47,535 nt of DNA from Pantoea eucrina (GCF_002095385.1 NZ_MIPP01000029.1:1-47535), one strand, 5' to 3'. Shown: positions 20,900 through 31,591, counted from the first letter of the stretch. Program-made: numbers and translations. The notes: generated by a model from the sequence alone, not told the origin.

Positions 20900-23800
20900 G
20901 TGAGGCGGTTGCCAGGGATTTTGTTACTGCTGATCGCCACAGTGATTGTCATTGTGGCGCTGCTGGTGAGCGGGCTGCGTCTGGTGATGCCGCATCTCAA
21001 CAGCTATCGCAGCGACATTCTGCAGACGGTTTCACGCATCAGCGGCGTCACCGCAGACGCCAGCGAACTGCAGGGAACGTGGCAGAATTTTGGCCCGACG
21101 TTGCAGGTACGCGATCTGCGCATTGATATGAAGCAGGATGGCGAACTGCACATTGGCCGCATCACTCTTGCGCTGGATGTCTGGCAGTCGCTGCTGCACT
21201 GGCGCTGGCAGTTCCGCGATCTCACCTTCTGGCAGCTGCGTCTGGCGACGGAGCGGCCACTGTTTACCCGCGACAGCGATACCACCAGCATCAAGCCTGC
21301 TCAGATTAACAACCTCTTCCTGCGCCAGTTCGATCACTTCGATTTACGCGACAGCACTATCCGCTTTCTGACGCCTTCAGGCCAGCATGCCGAGCTGGCA
21401 ATACCGCGCCTTACCTGGCTGAATGAAGCCAGCCGGCATCGCGCTGAAGGCGAGGTCAGCCTCAGCAGCTTTACCGGCCAGCATGGCGTGGTGCAGGTCA
21501 GGCTGGATTTAAAGGATACCCGTGGCCTGCTGAACGACGGTCGCATCTGGATGCAGGCAGACGATGTGGATGTGCGTCCCTGGATTGGCCGCTGGCTGCG
21601 TGATAACACCAGTCTGGAGAGCGCGCGTATCAGCCTGGCGGCGTGGGCCAGCCTGCGCGATGGCGAACTCTATGCGGGCGATGTGCTGATTAAACAGGGT
21701 GGGGCGCGCTGGCGCGGCGAGCAGCGCGACCATCAGCTGCAGATTGACGGACTGACCGCACACCTGGCGCGCTTCCGCGACGGCTGGAGCCTGAATATAC
21801 CGCAGACCCGGCTCAGCACCGATGGCGTGGCCTGGGCGCCCGGCCGGATTGCGCTGCTGTGGCAGCCTGAAGATAAAGCGGCAGCGGAGATCCGCGTGCG
21901 CGCTACCCGGCTGGACCTGCAGCGGTTTGCGCCGCTGGTGCCGCTGATTGGCCCGCTCTCGCCGACGCTGCTGGATACCTGGCGTGCGCTGCAGCCGCGC
22001 GGTTATATCGATACGCTGGCACTGGATATTCCACTGGCGCAGCCGGAACAGACGCGACTGCAGGCGACGTGGCGCGATCTGGCATGGCATAACTGGAAGC
22101 TGCTGCCGGGCATCAGCAATCTCAGCGGGCGCGCCAGCGGCAGCGTCAGCAATGGTCAGGTTTATCTCAGCATGGGGCAGGCTGAAGTGCCCTATGGTGA
22201 TATGTTCCAGGCGCCGCTGGATATTCATCAGCTGAGTGGCCAGCTGAGCTGGCTGCGCGACCGTCACGGCCTGACGCTGGCCGGACATCAGCTTGATGTG
22301 CAGGCGCGGTCGCTCTGGGCGCGCGGAGATTTCCGCTATCAGCAAAACAGTGACGCTGCACCACGGCTCGATATTCTGGCCGGCATCCGCGTAACCGACG
22401 CGGGTGATGCCTGGCGCTATCTGCCGGAACCGCTGATGGGGCATAACCTGACGCACTACCTGAGCGAAGCGATAAAAGGCGGGGAGACCGATAACGCCAC
22501 GCTGCTGTTCGCCGGCGATCCGCGCCTGTTCCCGTTTAAGCATAACGACGGCATGTTTGAAGTTAAAGTGCCGCTGCGCAATGCCGCGTTTCGCTTTCAG
22601 CCGGGCTGGCCGGCCCTGCAGGATCTGGATATCGATCTCGATTTTGTGAATGACGGCCTGTGGATGCGCGCCGATAACGCGCGCCTGGGCAAGGTCGAAG
22701 CGCGTAACGTCACGGCCGTTATTCCGGATTATCTTAAAGAGAAACTGCTGATCGCCGGCGATCTGAGCGGGCAGGGGGCGGATATCGGCGCCTACTTTAA
22801 TGAGACGCCGCTGAAATCGTCGCTCGGCGCTGCGCTGCAGCAGCTGCAGGTTGGGGGCAATGTCAAAAGCACGCTCAACCTGGAGATCCCGCTGGATGGC
22901 GAACAGGTACACGCCAGCGGCAACGTGGTGATGAATAACAACACGCTGCATATTAAACCGCTGAAGAGCACGCTGACGCAGCTGACAGGGCGTTTCCGCT
23001 ATAACAACGGCAACCTTGAAAGCGAAGAGATGCAGGCAAACTGGTTTGGTCAGCCGCTGGGCGTGACCTTCAGCACGCAGGAAAATCCGCAGGATTTTGG
23101 CGTTAACGTCCACCTGCTGGGCGACTGGCAGCCCGCGCGTCTCAGCGTGATGCCAGCGGCGGTAGCGCGTCAGCTCAGCGGTTCACTCGCCTGGCAGGGC
23201 GATGTGGCTATTACGCTGCCGCATAGCGGAGGTGCGAACTACAGCGTCGATCTCAGAGGCGATGGCAAAGCAGTAAGCAGTCACTTACCTGCGCCGCTGA
23301 CCAAATCTGCCGGTGAGGCGCTGCCGGTGACGGTTAAGGCTAAAGGCGATCTGAACGGCTTTATGCTCAGCGGCAGCGTGGGCGAGATGCACCGCTTTAA
23401 CAGCCGCTGGCTGCTGGAGCCGCAGCTGCGCGTCGAACGCGGCATCTGGCAGAACCAGACCACGGCAACGCCTGCGCTCCCGGCGCAGCGCGGTATGGTA
23501 TTAAACCTGCCGCCGCTGGATGGGGAAGCCTGGCTCGGTGTTCTGGCCGGAGCGGGCGGCAGCGGAGAGGGCGCCACGCAGGTGGGCGGGGTCGGCTTAC
23601 CTGGCGATGTCACGCTGCATACGCCAGCCCTGACGCTGGGCGGGCAGCAGTGGCACGATCTCAGCGCCACTCTGCTACAGGGCGCGGGCGGTGATGCGCA
23701 GCTGAAGCTGGAGAGTCGTGAAGCGCGCGGCACGCTGACAACAGCGCAGCGTGCACCGTGGCGCATCAATCTGAACTACCTTTATTACAATCCGCAATGG

Positions 23801-24694
23801 AAAGAGACCGGCAGCAAACAGGCGTCATCACCGTTCAGCGGCGACAGCGGGATCGATTTCAGCCAGTGGCCTGCGCTGCAGCTTAACTGCGATGAGTGCT
23901 GGCTGCGCGGACAGAAGTTCGGACAGATGGCTGCGACGCTGACGCCGCGCGGAGAGACGTTAGCACTCACTAACGGAATTGTGGACAGCGGCAGCGCCCG
24001 GCTCAGCATCAGTGGCGAATGGGTTAACTCGCCGGGCAATCCGCGCACCTCGCTGAAGGGACGCCTGAGCGGCAGCAATATCAATGACGCCACTAACTGG
24101 TTCGGTATGAACACGCCGCTGCGCGATGCGCCGTTTAACGTGGATTATGACCTGCACTGGCGCGCCGCGCCCTGGCAGCCTGCTGAGGCGTCGCTGAGCG
24201 GCACGCTGAAAACGCACTTTGGCAAAGGAGAGATTGCCGACGTTAATACCGGACGGGCAGGACAGCTGCTGCGTCTGGTAAGTTTTGATGCGCTGCTGCG
24301 CAAGCTGCGTCTGGATTTCAGCGATACCTTCAGCGATGGCTTCTATTTTGATTCAATCAACGGCACCGCCTGGATCGAAAATGGCGTCATGCGCACTGAT
24401 AACCTGCTGGTAGATGGGCTGGAGGCGGATATCGCGATGCAGGGCCGGATCGATCTGGTACAGCGAAAAATTGATATGGAAGCGGTTGTGGCGCCGGAGA
24501 TCTCTGCGTCGGTCGGTGTGGCAACGGCGTTTGCAATCAATCCGGTGGTTGGCGCCGCCGTTTTTGCCGCCAGCAAGGTACTGGGACCGCTCTGGAACAA
24601 GATTTCCCTGTTGCGCTATCACATTAGCGGCCCGCTGGATAAACCGGAAATCAGTGAAGTGCTGCGCAAAGCGCGCGACGCCGGCAGCAAGTGA
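20900..24694 (+). CDS. yhdP: AsmA-like envelope lipid-transport protein YhdP
   Basis: A very large (1264-residue) AsmA-like protein anchored in the inner membrane by one N-terminal span (residues about 5-27) and otherwise periplasmic. The family forms long hydrophobic grooves, and with TamB and YdbH it supports phospholipid transport to the outer membrane. The C-terminal segment SVGVATAFAINPVVGAAVFAASKVLG is highly conserved. I choose the GTG at 20900 because AGGAG precedes it and it gives the MRRLPGILL start of the homologue; the in-frame GTG at 20879 is less likely. The gene is intact over its whole length, with no frameshift. Confidence 0.95.
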   Translation: MRRLPGILLLLIATVIVIVALLVSGLRLVMPHLNSYRSDILQTVSRISGVTADASELQGTWQNFGPTLQVRDLRIDMKQDGELHIGRITLALDVWQSLLHWRWQFRDLTFWQLRLATERPLFTRDSDTTSIKPAQINNLFLRQFDHFDLRDSTIRFLTPSGQHAELAIPRLTWLNEASRHRAEGEVSLSSFTGQHGVVQVRLDLKDTRGLLNDGRIWMQADDVDVRPWIGRWLRDNTSLESARISLAAWASLRDGELYAGDVLIKQGGARWRGEQRDHQLQIDGLTAHLARFRDGWSLNIPQTRLSTDGVAWAPGRIALLWQPEDKAAAEIRVRATRLDLQRFAPLVPLIGPLSPTLLDTWRALQPRGYIDTLALDIPLAQPEQTRLQATWRDLAWHNWKLLPGISNLSGRASGSVSNGQVYLSMGQAEVPYGDMFQAPLDIHQLSGQLSWLRDRHGLTLAGHQLDVQARSLWARGDFRYQQNSDAAPRLDILAGIRVTDAGDAWRYLPEPLMGHNLTHYLSEAIKGGETDNATLLFAGDPRLFPFKHNDGMFEVKVPLRNAAFRFQPGWPALQDLDIDLDFVNDGLWMRADNARLGKVEARNVTAVIPDYLKEKLLIAGDLSGQGADIGAYFNETPLKSSLGAALQQLQVGGNVKSTLNLEIPLDGEQVHASGNVVMNNNTLHIKPLKSTLTQLTGRFRYNNGNLESEEMQANWFGQPLGVTFSTQENPQDFGVNVHLLGDWQPARLSVMPAAVARQLSGSLAWQGDVAITLPHSGGANYSVDLRGDGKAVSSHLPAPLTKSAGEALPVTVKAKGDLNGFMLSGSVGEMHRFNSRWLLEPQLRVERGIWQNQTTATPALPAQRGMVLNLPPLDGEAWLGVLAGAGGSGEGATQVGGVGLPGDVTLHTPALTLGGQQWHDLSATLLQGAGGDAQLKLESREARGTLTTAQRAPWRINLNYLYYNPQWKETGSKQASSPFSGDSGIDFSQWPALQLNCDECWLRGQKFGQMAATLTPRGETLALTNGIVDSGSARLSISGEWVNSPGNPRTSLKGRLSGSNINDATNWFGMNTPLRDAPFNVDYDLHWRAAPWQPAEASLSGTLKTHFGKGEIADVNTGRAGQLLRLVSFDALLRKLRLDFSDTFSDGFYFDSINGTAWIENGVMRTDNLLVDGLEADIAMQGRIDLVQRKIDMEAVVAPEISASVGVATAFAINPVVGAAVFAASKVLGPLWNKISLLRYHISGPLDKPEISEVLRKARDAGSK

Positions 24695-24758
24695 ATTTGA
24701 CGCCGTCGGGGAATTGCCGCAGGCTATGACTATCTGAGCACATAATGAGTGAGAAACG

Positions 24759-26204
24759 ATGACTCTGAATCTGGTAAGTGAGCAGTTACTAGCTGCGAAC
24801 AGCATTAATCAGCAGGACCTCCATTCCCTGTTAGGGCAGCTTTCAGAACGTCGTCTGGATTATGCCGATCTCTATTTTCAGTCCAGCTTCCATGAGTCCT
24901 GGGTGCTGGAAGATAAAATTATTAAAGATGGCTCCTACCATATCGATCAGGGCGTTGGCGTACGTGCCGTAAGCGGTGAAAAAACCGGCTTCGCTTATGC
25001 AGACCAGATCACCCTGAATGCGCTACGGCAGTCTTCGGAAGCCGCGCGCAGTATCGTACGCGAGCAGGGCAATGGCACCGCACATACGCTGCAGGCAGTA
25101 ATGCAACGTTCGCTCTATGCGCCGGTTAACCCGCTCGACAGCCTGACGCGCGAAGATAAAATCGCCCTGCTGCATCGCGTGGACCGCGTGGCGCGCGCGG
25201 CCGACCCGCGCGTACAGGAGGTCAATGCCAGCCTGAGCGGCGTTTATGAACAGGTGCTGGTTGCGGCAACCGATGGGACGCTGGCAGCCGATATTCGTCC
25301 GCTGGTGCGTCTGTCAATCAGCGTGCAGGTGGAAGATCAGGGCAAGCGCGAGCGCGGCTCAAGCGGCGGCGGCGCGCGTACCGGCTATGAATTTTTCCTC
25401 GCCGATGAGAGCGGTGACGTCCGGGCTGACGCCTGGGCGCGCGAAGCGGTGCGTATGGCGCTGGTTAACCTCTCTGCAGTGGCAGCCCCAGCTGGCGCGC
25501 TGCCGGTTGTGCTGGGCGCTGGCTGGCCGGGCGTGCTGCTGCACGAAGCGGTAGGACATGGCCTTGAGGGCGATTTTAACCGTCGTGAAACGTCGGTATT
25601 CAGCGGCAAGATGGGGCAGCTGGTTGCTTCGGAACTCTGCACCGTGGTGGATGATGGCACGCTGGAGGGGCTGCGCGGCTCGCTGGCGGTGGATGATGAG
25701 GGCGTTCCGGGTCAGTACAACATGCTGATCGAAAATGGCGTCCTGAAAGGCTATATCCAGGACAAGCTGAACGCCCGCCTGATGGGTGTGCCGCCAACCG
25801 GTAACGGCCGGCGCGAATCGTATGCGCATCTGCCGATGCCGCGCATGACTAATACCTACATGCTGGCGGGCAAGTCCACGCCGCAGGAGATCATCGAAAG
25901 CGTGGAATATGGCCTCTATGCGCCTAACTTCGGCGGTGGTCAGGTCGATATCACCTCGGGAAAATTTGTCTTCTCTACCTCAGAGGCGTATCTGATTGAG
26001 AAGGGTAAAGTTACCCGGCCGGTTAAAGGCGCTACGTTGATTGGCTCCGGCATTGAGGCGATGCAGCAAATCTCAATGGTCGGTAACGATCTGGCGCTGG
26101 ATAAAGGCGTCGGCGTATGCGGTAAAGAGGGTCAGAGCGTCCCGGTTGGCGTGGGCCAGCCAACGCTGAAGCTGGACAAAATCACCGTAGGCGGCACCGC
26201 CTGA
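24759..26204 (+). CDS. tldD: Metalloprotease TldD
   Basis: The 481-residue catalytic subunit of the TldD-TldE (PmbA) protease, which trims peptides such as microcin B17 and degrades the CcdA antitoxin. The zinc motif HEAVGH (HExxxH) is at residues 262-267, followed by GLEGDFN. The partner gene tldE is not in this window. It lies 64 nt after yhdP and a strong terminator follows, ending the long rightward unit from the mre genes. Confidence 0.97.
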   Translation: MTLNLVSEQLLAANSINQQDLHSLLGQLSERRLDYADLYFQSSFHESWVLEDKIIKDGSYHIDQGVGVRAVSGEKTGFAYADQITLNALRQSSEAARSIVREQGNGTAHTLQAVMQRSLYAPVNPLDSLTREDKIALLHRVDRVARAADPRVQEVNASLSGVYEQVLVAATDGTLAADIRPLVRLSISVQVEDQGKRERGSSGGGARTGYEFFLADESGDVRADAWAREAVRMALVNLSAVAAPAGALPVVLGAGWPGVLLHEAVGHGLEGDFNRRETSVFSGKMGQLVASELCTVVDDGTLEGLRGSLAVDDEGVPGQYNMLIENGVLKGYIQDKLNARLMGVPPTGNGRRESYAHLPMPRMTNTYMLAGKSTPQEIIESVEYGLYAPNFGGGQVDITSGKFVFSTSEAYLIEKGKVTRPVKGATLIGSGIEAMQQISMVGNDLALDKGVGVCGKEGQSVPVGVGQPTLKLDKITVGGTA

Positions 26205-26229
26205 GGTGCTGAACCTCTGTCACTATAAG

Positions 26230-26253
26230 GGCTGCCCGCGGGCAGCCTTTTTT
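26230..26253 (+). terminator. Terminator after tldD
   Basis: A 7-bp stem GGCTGCC / GGCAGCC with loop CGCG is followed by TTTTTTG, 26 nt after the tldD stop codon. Confidence 0.95.
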
Positions 26254-26345
26254 GTGGCTGCATCAGCTATAAATGCCTCCGATTCAGCCACTTTGGCAAA
26301 AACAGACAGCGCGCTAAGTCGTGCGATTATTTATTCGGATTAAAA

Positions 26346-26361
26346 AGTGATTTATGTCACG
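26346..26361. promoter_or_regulatory. CRP-like palindrome upstream of aaeX
   Basis: AGTGA-N6-TCACG matches the CRP consensus TGTGA-N6-TCACA at 8 of 10 defined positions. It lies upstream of an AT-rich candidate -10 (TATTAT at 26391-26396). The 377-nt gap 26205-26581 contains no gene on either strand; in E. coli the LysR-type regulator gene aaeR is found here, divergent from aaeX. Confidence 0.4.
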
Positions 26362-26581
26362 ATTTGTAGAAAACATATAGTCAGGCACGTTATTATACGC
26401 GCGCTGGGTTTATGCACTGCATTCCGTTACGGACCAGACAGGCTGATGATACGCTATGATTAGCGCAGGGCGGCCTGAAGGTTACTGCCATTTTTCTGCT
26501 GCCTGCTTAACCATTCCCGGTGCGGCACAGCGTGGGGGCAAAAGCGGTGCGATTCCGGCAAGGTCGAACTAAGGAACCGAA

Positions 26582-26785
26582 ATGAGTGTGCTTCCGGTAT
26601 TTGTCGTATTCGGGCTATCTTTCCCGCCCATCTTCATTGAACTACTGGTTTCGCTGGCGCTGTTCTGGCTGGTGAAACGTGTGCTGACGCCAAGCGGGAT
26701 CTACGATCTGGTCTGGCATCCGGCTCTGTTTAACACGGCCCTGTATTGCTGTGTGTTTTATCTTGTATCCCGTCTATTCATCTGA
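26582..26785 (+). CDS. aaeX: AaeX small membrane protein (DUF1656)
   Basis: A 67-residue protein with two hydrophobic segments (about 5-30 and 42-64), the AaeX type found first in p-hydroxybenzoate efflux operons. The N-terminal [18 protein letters not shown] is typical. AAGGA before the ATG supports the start. It probably assembles with AaeA and AaeB, though its precise role is unproven. It lies 8 nt before aaeA. Confidence 0.93.
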   Translation: MSVLPVFVVFGLSFPPIFIELLVSLALFWLVKRVLTPSGIYDLVWHPALFNTALYCCVFYLVSRLFI

Positions 26786-26793
26786 GGTTTTAA

Positions 26794-27723
26794 GTGAAAG
26801 CGCTCATAAGAAAAATCGCGCGTTACGCGATTACGCTCCTGCTGGTTATCATCGCCGTCGTGATTGTCTTCCGCGCCTGGGTGTTCTACACCGAATCCCC
26901 GTGGACACGCGATGCTAAATTCTCTGCGGATGTGGTGGCTATCGCACCTGATGTCACCGGTCTGATCACCGACGTGCCGGTACATGACAACCAGCTGGTG
27001 AAAAAGGGCGATACGCTGTTTATCGTCGACCGGCCGCGCTATCAGAAAGCGCTGGCGCAGGCGCAGGCAGACGTGGACTACTATCAGGCGCTGGTGAGTG
27101 AAAAACGCCGCGAGGCGGGACGCCGTAATCAGCTCGGTACCAGCGCGATGTCGCGTGAGGCGATTGAACAGGCCAACAGCGATCTGCAGACCAGTGAACA
27201 TCAGCTGGCGAAATCGATCGCTACCCGCGATCTGGCGGTTATCGATCTCGACCGTACCACGATCAAAGCCCCCTCTGATGGCTGGGTGACTAACCTCAAT
27301 GTCTATGAGGGTGAGTTCATTACGCGCGGCTCCGTGGCGGTCGCGCTGGTACAGCAGCACTCTTTCTACGTGCTGGCTTATATGGAAGAGACCAAACTCA
27401 GCGGTGTGCGTCCGGGCTTTCGCGCTGAAGTCACGCCGCTGGGCAGCAATACCGTGTTACGCGGCACGGTGGACAGCGTGGCTGCCGGGGTGACCAACAG
27501 CAGCAGCAGCATTGATAATAAAGGTATGGCAACGGTGGACTCTAATCTGGAATGGGTGCGCCTGGCGCAGCGCGTGCCGGTGCGTATCCGTCTGGATGCC
27601 CAGCCTGGCAACCGCTTCCCGGCAGGCACAACCGCGACCGTGGTGATCACCGGCGAGCAGGATCGGCAGACCAACGTCTCGCCGCTGGCGCAATTCTTCA
27701 ATCGCCTGCGTGAGTTTGGTTAA
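26794..27723 (+). CDS. aaeA: p-Hydroxybenzoic acid efflux pump, membrane fusion subunit AaeA
   Basis: A 309-residue HlyD-type membrane fusion protein. One N-terminal span (about 10-30) anchors it in the inner membrane, followed by a lipoyl/barrel-sandwich half ([26 protein letters not shown]), an alpha-helical hairpin (about 80-145) and the second half ([21 protein letters not shown]). It couples AaeB to the outer envelope for export of aromatic carboxylic acids. The start codon is GTG, which gives the known N-terminus. It lies between aaeX and aaeB. Confidence 0.94.
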   Translation: MKALIRKIARYAITLLLVIIAVVIVFRAWVFYTESPWTRDAKFSADVVAIAPDVTGLITDVPVHDNQLVKKGDTLFIVDRPRYQKALAQAQADVDYYQALVSEKRREAGRRNQLGTSAMSREAIEQANSDLQTSEHQLAKSIATRDLAVIDLDRTTIKAPSDGWVTNLNVYEGEFITRGSVAVALVQQHSFYVLAYMEETKLSGVRPGFRAEVTPLGSNTVLRGTVDSVAAGVTNSSSSIDNKGMATVDSNLEWVRLAQRVPVRIRLDAQPGNRFPAGTTATVVITGEQDRQTNVSPLAQFFNRLREFG

Positions 27724-27734
27724 GCGGGGGCGTG

Positions 27735-29687
27735 ATGATTGAGTTTTTGCGTTTCCCGATCAAGCTGACGTTTGCGCTGGTGGCCGCGCTGATGATTGGC
27801 TTTCACTTTCATCTGGAAACGCCGCGCTGGGCGGTGATGACGGCCGGTATTGTCGCTGGCGGCACCGCCTTTGCGGCCGGCGGCGATCCCTACTCCGGCG
27901 CGCTGCGCTATCGCGGCGTGTTGCGCATCATCGGCACCTTTATCGGCTGTATCGCCGCGCTGACTATCATGATCACCACCGTGCGTGCGCCGGTCGTGAT
28001 GTTGCTGCTGTGCTGCATGTGGGCCGGTTTCTGCGTCTGGCTCTCTTCGCTGATCAAAGTCGAAAACTCCTATGCGCTTGGGCTGGCAGGCTACACGGCG
28101 CTGATTATCGTTGTAACCGCTGACGCAACCGGCGGGCTGACGCTCGCCCCCCAGTTTGCCGTTGAGCGCTGCAGCGAAATTGTGCTCGGGATCCTCTGTG
28201 CGATTCTGGCAGATATGCTGTTTTCACCGCGTTCCATTAAAAAAGTCATCGATGCCGAAGTGGATGCACTGCTGGTGGCGCATTATAAACTGCTGCAGCT
28301 CTGCGTTGCGCATGAAGATAAAGATGAGGTGGACAAAGCCTGGAGCGCGCTGGTACGCCGCACCACTGCCCTGAACGGCATGCGCAGCCAGCTGATGATG
28401 GAGTCATCTCGCTGGCAGAACAGCAGTCGCCGGCTAAAGATGCTTAATACGCTGTCGCTGACGCTGATTACGCAGGCCGCTGAGACGTTTCTTATCCAGA
28501 ACTCCCGGCCCGACTATATTCCGCCGCAGTTCCGGCTGCTGCTGGAAAAAGAGGCAAACAGCGCCGGTGAGGTGCATAAGCGCATGAAAGTGCTGCGTCG
28601 CGTTATCAGCGACAGCAGCAAAACGGTTCCGGTCACGCTGGCGAGCTGGACCGGAGCAGCGACTGAATATCTGCTGCTGATCAAAGGGATTAAATGCAAC
28701 AGCCGTATCAGCGCCCTTGAAGAGAACATCCTGCAGCGGGAGATTATCGTTCAGGCCCGTTCGGCTGAAACGCACCATGCGATGATCAACGGTATTCGCA
28801 CCTTTGTCGCCACCGCGCTGGGGGCCCTGTTCTGGCTCTATACCGGCTGGACCTCCGGCAGTGGCTGCATGGTCATGCTGGGGGTGATCACCGCACTGGC
28901 GATGCGCATGCCCAATCCGCTGATGATGGCCAAAGATTTCTTTTACGGTATGGCGGTCGCCGTGCCGCTCGGGTTGTTCTACTTCACCTGGGTTCTGCCT
29001 GCCACGCAGCAGAGTGCGCTGCTGCTTTGCATCGCCATCGGCCTGCTCGGCTTTGTCGGCGGTATCTTTGTGCAGCGGCGGCAGATTGGCACGCTGGGCG
29101 CGCTGATCGGCACAATCAATGTGCTGGTGCTGGATAACCCGATGAAGTTTGAATTCAACGTGTTTCTCGATAACGCGCTGGGGCAGTGGATCGGCAGCTT
29201 TGTCGCCATGATGGTGATTTTGCTGATTCGCGATAAATCCAAAGCGCGTACCGGCCGCAAACTGCTGAATCGCCTGATGTATGCTGCTGTTGCAGCGCTG
29301 ACGACGAATCAGGCCCGGCGCCGGGAAAACCATCTGCCGGCGCTTTATCAGCAGCTTTTTCTGCTGCTCAATCTGTTTCCGGGCGATATCGATAAATACC
29401 GTATCGCCCTGACGCTGATTATTGGTCATCAGCGGCTGCGTAATGCAGAAGTGCCGGTCAATGCGGAGCTCTCCGCTTATCACCGGCAGCTGCGACACAC
29501 CGCGGATCGGGTTATCTCAGCCAGCAGCGATGATAAGCGACGCGACGCGTTCAAAACGCTGTTGCAGGAGCTGGCTGGCTATCAGGAGAAGCTGGCGCAT
29601 TATAGTGCCCCTGCCAGCGTCACGGAGCCGGTCGCCCGCCTGACGCAAATGCTGGACAAATATCAGAACACCCTCATCCAGATTTAA
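27735..29687 (+). CDS. aaeB: p-Hydroxybenzoic acid efflux pump, inner-membrane subunit AaeB
   Basis: A 650-residue FUSC-family transporter that exports p-hydroxybenzoate and related aromatic acids, regarded as a relief valve for metabolic overload. It has two sets of membrane spans (about 10-180 and 360-500) separated by cytoplasmic helical regions. The segments [21 protein letters not shown] and [14 protein letters not shown] match the family. I start at the ATG at 27735, four bases after GGGGG; a GTG one codon earlier is possible. A GC-rich repeat after the stop lacks a T-run. Confidence 0.94.
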   Translation: MIEFLRFPIKLTFALVAALMIGFHFHLETPRWAVMTAGIVAGGTAFAAGGDPYSGALRYRGVLRIIGTFIGCIAALTIMITTVRAPVVMLLLCCMWAGFCVWLSSLIKVENSYALGLAGYTALIIVVTADATGGLTLAPQFAVERCSEIVLGILCAILADMLFSPRSIKKVIDAEVDALLVAHYKLLQLCVAHEDKDEVDKAWSALVRRTTALNGMRSQLMMESSRWQNSSRRLKMLNTLSLTLITQAAETFLIQNSRPDYIPPQFRLLLEKEANSAGEVHKRMKVLRRVISDSSKTVPVTLASWTGAATEYLLLIKGIKCNSRISALEENILQREIIVQARSAETHHAMINGIRTFVATALGALFWLYTGWTSGSGCMVMLGVITALAMRMPNPLMMAKDFFYGMAVAVPLGLFYFTWVLPATQQSALLLCIAIGLLGFVGGIFVQRRQIGTLGALIGTINVLVLDNPMKFEFNVFLDNALGQWIGSFVAMMVILLIRDKSKARTGRKLLNRLMYAAVAALTTNQARRRENHLPALYQQLFLLLNLFPGDIDKYRIALTLIIGHQRLRNAEVPVNAELSAYHRQLRHTADRVISASSDDKRRDAFKTLLQELAGYQEKLAHYSAPASVTEPVARLTQMLDKYQNTLIQI

Positions 29688-29792
29688 GCCTGCCGCCCCG
29701 GGCGGCGGCGGGTTTATGCCACGCTGACACAAATCGGCTGCGCGTTGCCATCTATACTTTCCTGACGGATGCATACTGACAGGAGAATATCT

Positions 29793-31247
29793 ATGTCCGT
29801 TTCTTTGCAGCAACATGAACTCTTCAAAACCGGCTTCTTCGCTGCGGGTCAATGGCATGCCGCCTCCGCGACGTTTGACGTAACCAATCCGGCGACCGGC
29901 GAGGTCATTGCCCGCGTCGCCAAAGCGGGTAAAGCGGAAACCGAACAGGCGATCGCTGCCGCGCAGCGCGCTTTCCCCGGCTGGCGGGATAAAACGGCCA
30001 AAGAGCGATCCGGGATCCTGATGCGCTGGTATCAGCTGATCGTGGAAAACAAACGCTGGCTTGCAGAGCTGATGACCGCCGAGCAGGGTAAGCCGGTCAA
30101 AGAGGCGGAAGGCGAAGTAGAGTATGCCGCGAGCTTTATTCAGTGGTTTGCAGAAGAGGCAAAGCGCGCTAACGGCGAGATTATTCCGCCCGCTAAACCC
30201 GGCTCGCGTATTCTGGCCACGCGTGAACCGGTTGGCGTGGTCGCGGCGATTACCCCCTGGAATTTCCCGATGGCGATGCTGACCCGTAAGCTTGGGCCGG
30301 CGCTGGCCGCAGGCTGCACCGGGATCATTAAACCGGCGAACAATACACCGCTCAGCGCGTTTGCCCTGATAGCCCTGGCGCAGCAGGCTGGCGTGCCGGA
30401 CGGCGTGCTCAATGCCGTCGCGGGCGATACCCAGGCGATCAGCGACGCTATCATGGCCTCACGCGCGGTGCGCAAAATCTCGTTTACCGGCTCAACTGCC
30501 GTGGGCAAAACGCTGATGCGCAATGCGGCTGAGACGATGAAAAAGGTCTCCATGGAGCTGGGCGGCAACGCGCCATATATCGTCTTTGAAGATGCGGATA
30601 TTGACGCTGCGGTACAGGGTGCGATTGCCAATAAATTCCGCAATGCCGGTCAGGTCTGCGTGAGCGTGAATCGTTTTTATATCCATGAGCAGATTTACGA
30701 TCGCTTTGTTACGCAGCTGGCAGAAGCGGTTAAGCAGCTCAAAGTCGGGAACGGTATGGATGAAGGCGTAATCGTCGGGCCGCTGATCGCTGCCTCCGCG
30801 CTGGAAAAAGTTGAAGAGCATGTGCAGGATGCGGTGCGTAAAGGTGGCCGAATTGTCACCGGTGGCGAACGGCATGCGCTGGGCGGCAATTTCTGGCAGC
30901 CCACGGTCATTGCCGGGGCGCAGGAGAGCATGATGCTGGCGCAGGAGGAGACATTTGGTCCGGTTGCGGCCTGCTTCCGCTTCAGCAGTGAAGAGGAGGT
31001 AATCGGGCGGGCGAATGATACCGAATATGGTCTGGCTGCCTACTTCTATACGCAGAATCTGCAGCGGGTGTTCCGCGTCGCTGCCGCGCTGGAAGCGGGG
31101 ATGATCGGTATTAATGAGTGCGCGGTCTCTACTGAGGTGGCGCCGTTTGGCGGGATTAAAGAATCAGGTCTGGGACGCGAAGGCTCAGTGCTGGGTATTG
31201 AAGAGTACCTGGAAGTCAAAGCGCTGCATCTGGGCGGTCTCTCTTAG
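29793..31247 (+). CDS. NAD(P)-dependent succinate-semialdehyde dehydrogenase family protein (GabD-like)
   Basis: A 484-residue aldehyde dehydrogenase closest to the GabD/Sad group, which oxidises succinate semialdehyde to succinate in GABA breakdown. The catalytic residues are in place: Cys289 in NAGQVCVSVNR, Glu255 in MELGGNAP, Asn157 in PWNFP. The ATG at 29793 is chosen because AGGAG precedes it; an in-frame ATG eight codons earlier contains that ribosome-binding site. The gene is not at this place in E. coli and no GABA transaminase or permease gene is nearby, so the substrate could be another (semi)aldehyde. It follows aaeB by 105 nt and precedes yhcO by 14 nt, so yhcO is probably co-transcribed with it. 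Confidence 0.85.
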   Translation: MSVSLQQHELFKTGFFAAGQWHAASATFDVTNPATGEVIARVAKAGKAETEQAIAAAQRAFPGWRDKTAKERSGILMRWYQLIVENKRWLAELMTAEQGKPVKEAEGEVEYAASFIQWFAEEAKRANGEIIPPAKPGSRILATREPVGVVAAITPWNFPMAMLTRKLGPALAAGCTGIIKPANNTPLSAFALIALAQQAGVPDGVLNAVAGDTQAISDAIMASRAVRKISFTGSTAVGKTLMRNAAETMKKVSMELGGNAPYIVFEDADIDAAVQGAIANKFRNAGQVCVSVNRFYIHEQIYDRFVTQLAEAVKQLKVGNGMDEGVIVGPLIAASALEKVEEHVQDAVRKGGRIVTGGERHALGGNFWQPTVIAGAQESMMLAQEETFGPVAACFRFSSEEEVIGRANDTEYGLAAYFYTQNLQRVFRVAAALEAGMIGINECAVSTEVAPFGGIKESGLGREGSVLGIEEYLEVKALHLGGLS

Positions 31248-31261
31248 CAGGAGGATACAGC

Positions 31262-31531
31262 ATGCGAACCGAGCGTTTCGATTTTGATGAAATCGTCGAT
31301 CAGGCCCACTTCTACAGTCAGTTTGGCGAGCGTTTTATGCTGAACGAGGCCGCTATTCGCGATCCGGACGATCTCTGGCGGGTGATGACCGGTGAACAGC
31401 TTCCGCTGCCGCTGGAAATTGTCTTCGTTAATCTGGGGAGAGGGCAGAAACGCCGGTATAGCGCACTGATCCTGCTATTTGAAAAGGCAGAAGAGGAGCT
31501 GGAGGGCCAGCTCCGCTTTACCGCTCAGTAA
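31262..31531 (+). CDS. yhcO: Barstar-family protein YhcO
   Basis: An 89-residue protein of the barstar (barnase inhibitor) family, similar to E. coli YhcO across its length (FDFDEIVDQAHFYSQF, PLPLEIVFVNLG, ALILLFEKAEEELEG). Barstar inhibits a secreted ribonuclease, but no barnase-like gene is visible here, so an immunity role is not shown. AGGAGG seven bases before the ATG supports the start. In E. coli it sits next to yhcN, as it does here, but in this window it directly follows the aldehyde dehydrogenase gene. Confidence 0.9.
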   Translation: MRTERFDFDEIVDQAHFYSQFGERFMLNEAAIRDPDDLWRVMTGEQLPLPLEIVFVNLGRGQKRRYSALILLFEKAEEELEGQLRFTAQ

Positions 31532-31540
31532 TACAACCCA

Positions 31541-31564
31541 AAAAGGGCCCCGCAAAGCGGGGCC
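31541..31564 (-). terminator. Terminator after the yhcN pair
   Basis: On the minus strand an 8-bp stem GGCCCCGC / GCGGGGCC with a 3-nt loop is followed by CTTTTTGGG. It lies 27 nt after the stop codon of the distal yhcN copy. The T-run exists only on the minus side, so it serves the leftward genes; it may slow rightward transcripts leaving yhcO. Confidence 0.85.
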
Positions 31565-31591
31565 AAAGGGTTCGTCAGGGGTGACGAGGAA

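Noticed and set aside
29692..29706. GC-rich inverted repeat after aaeB as a terminator.
   Set aside because: No T-run follows (GGCGGGTTTA), and the loop would be only two bases; not counted.
31262..31531. yhcO as an immunity gene of a toxin-antitoxin or contact-dependent system.
   Set aside because: Barstar family only; no barnase-like or other toxin gene is adjacent, and the gene is a conserved neighbour of yhcN in Enterobacterales.
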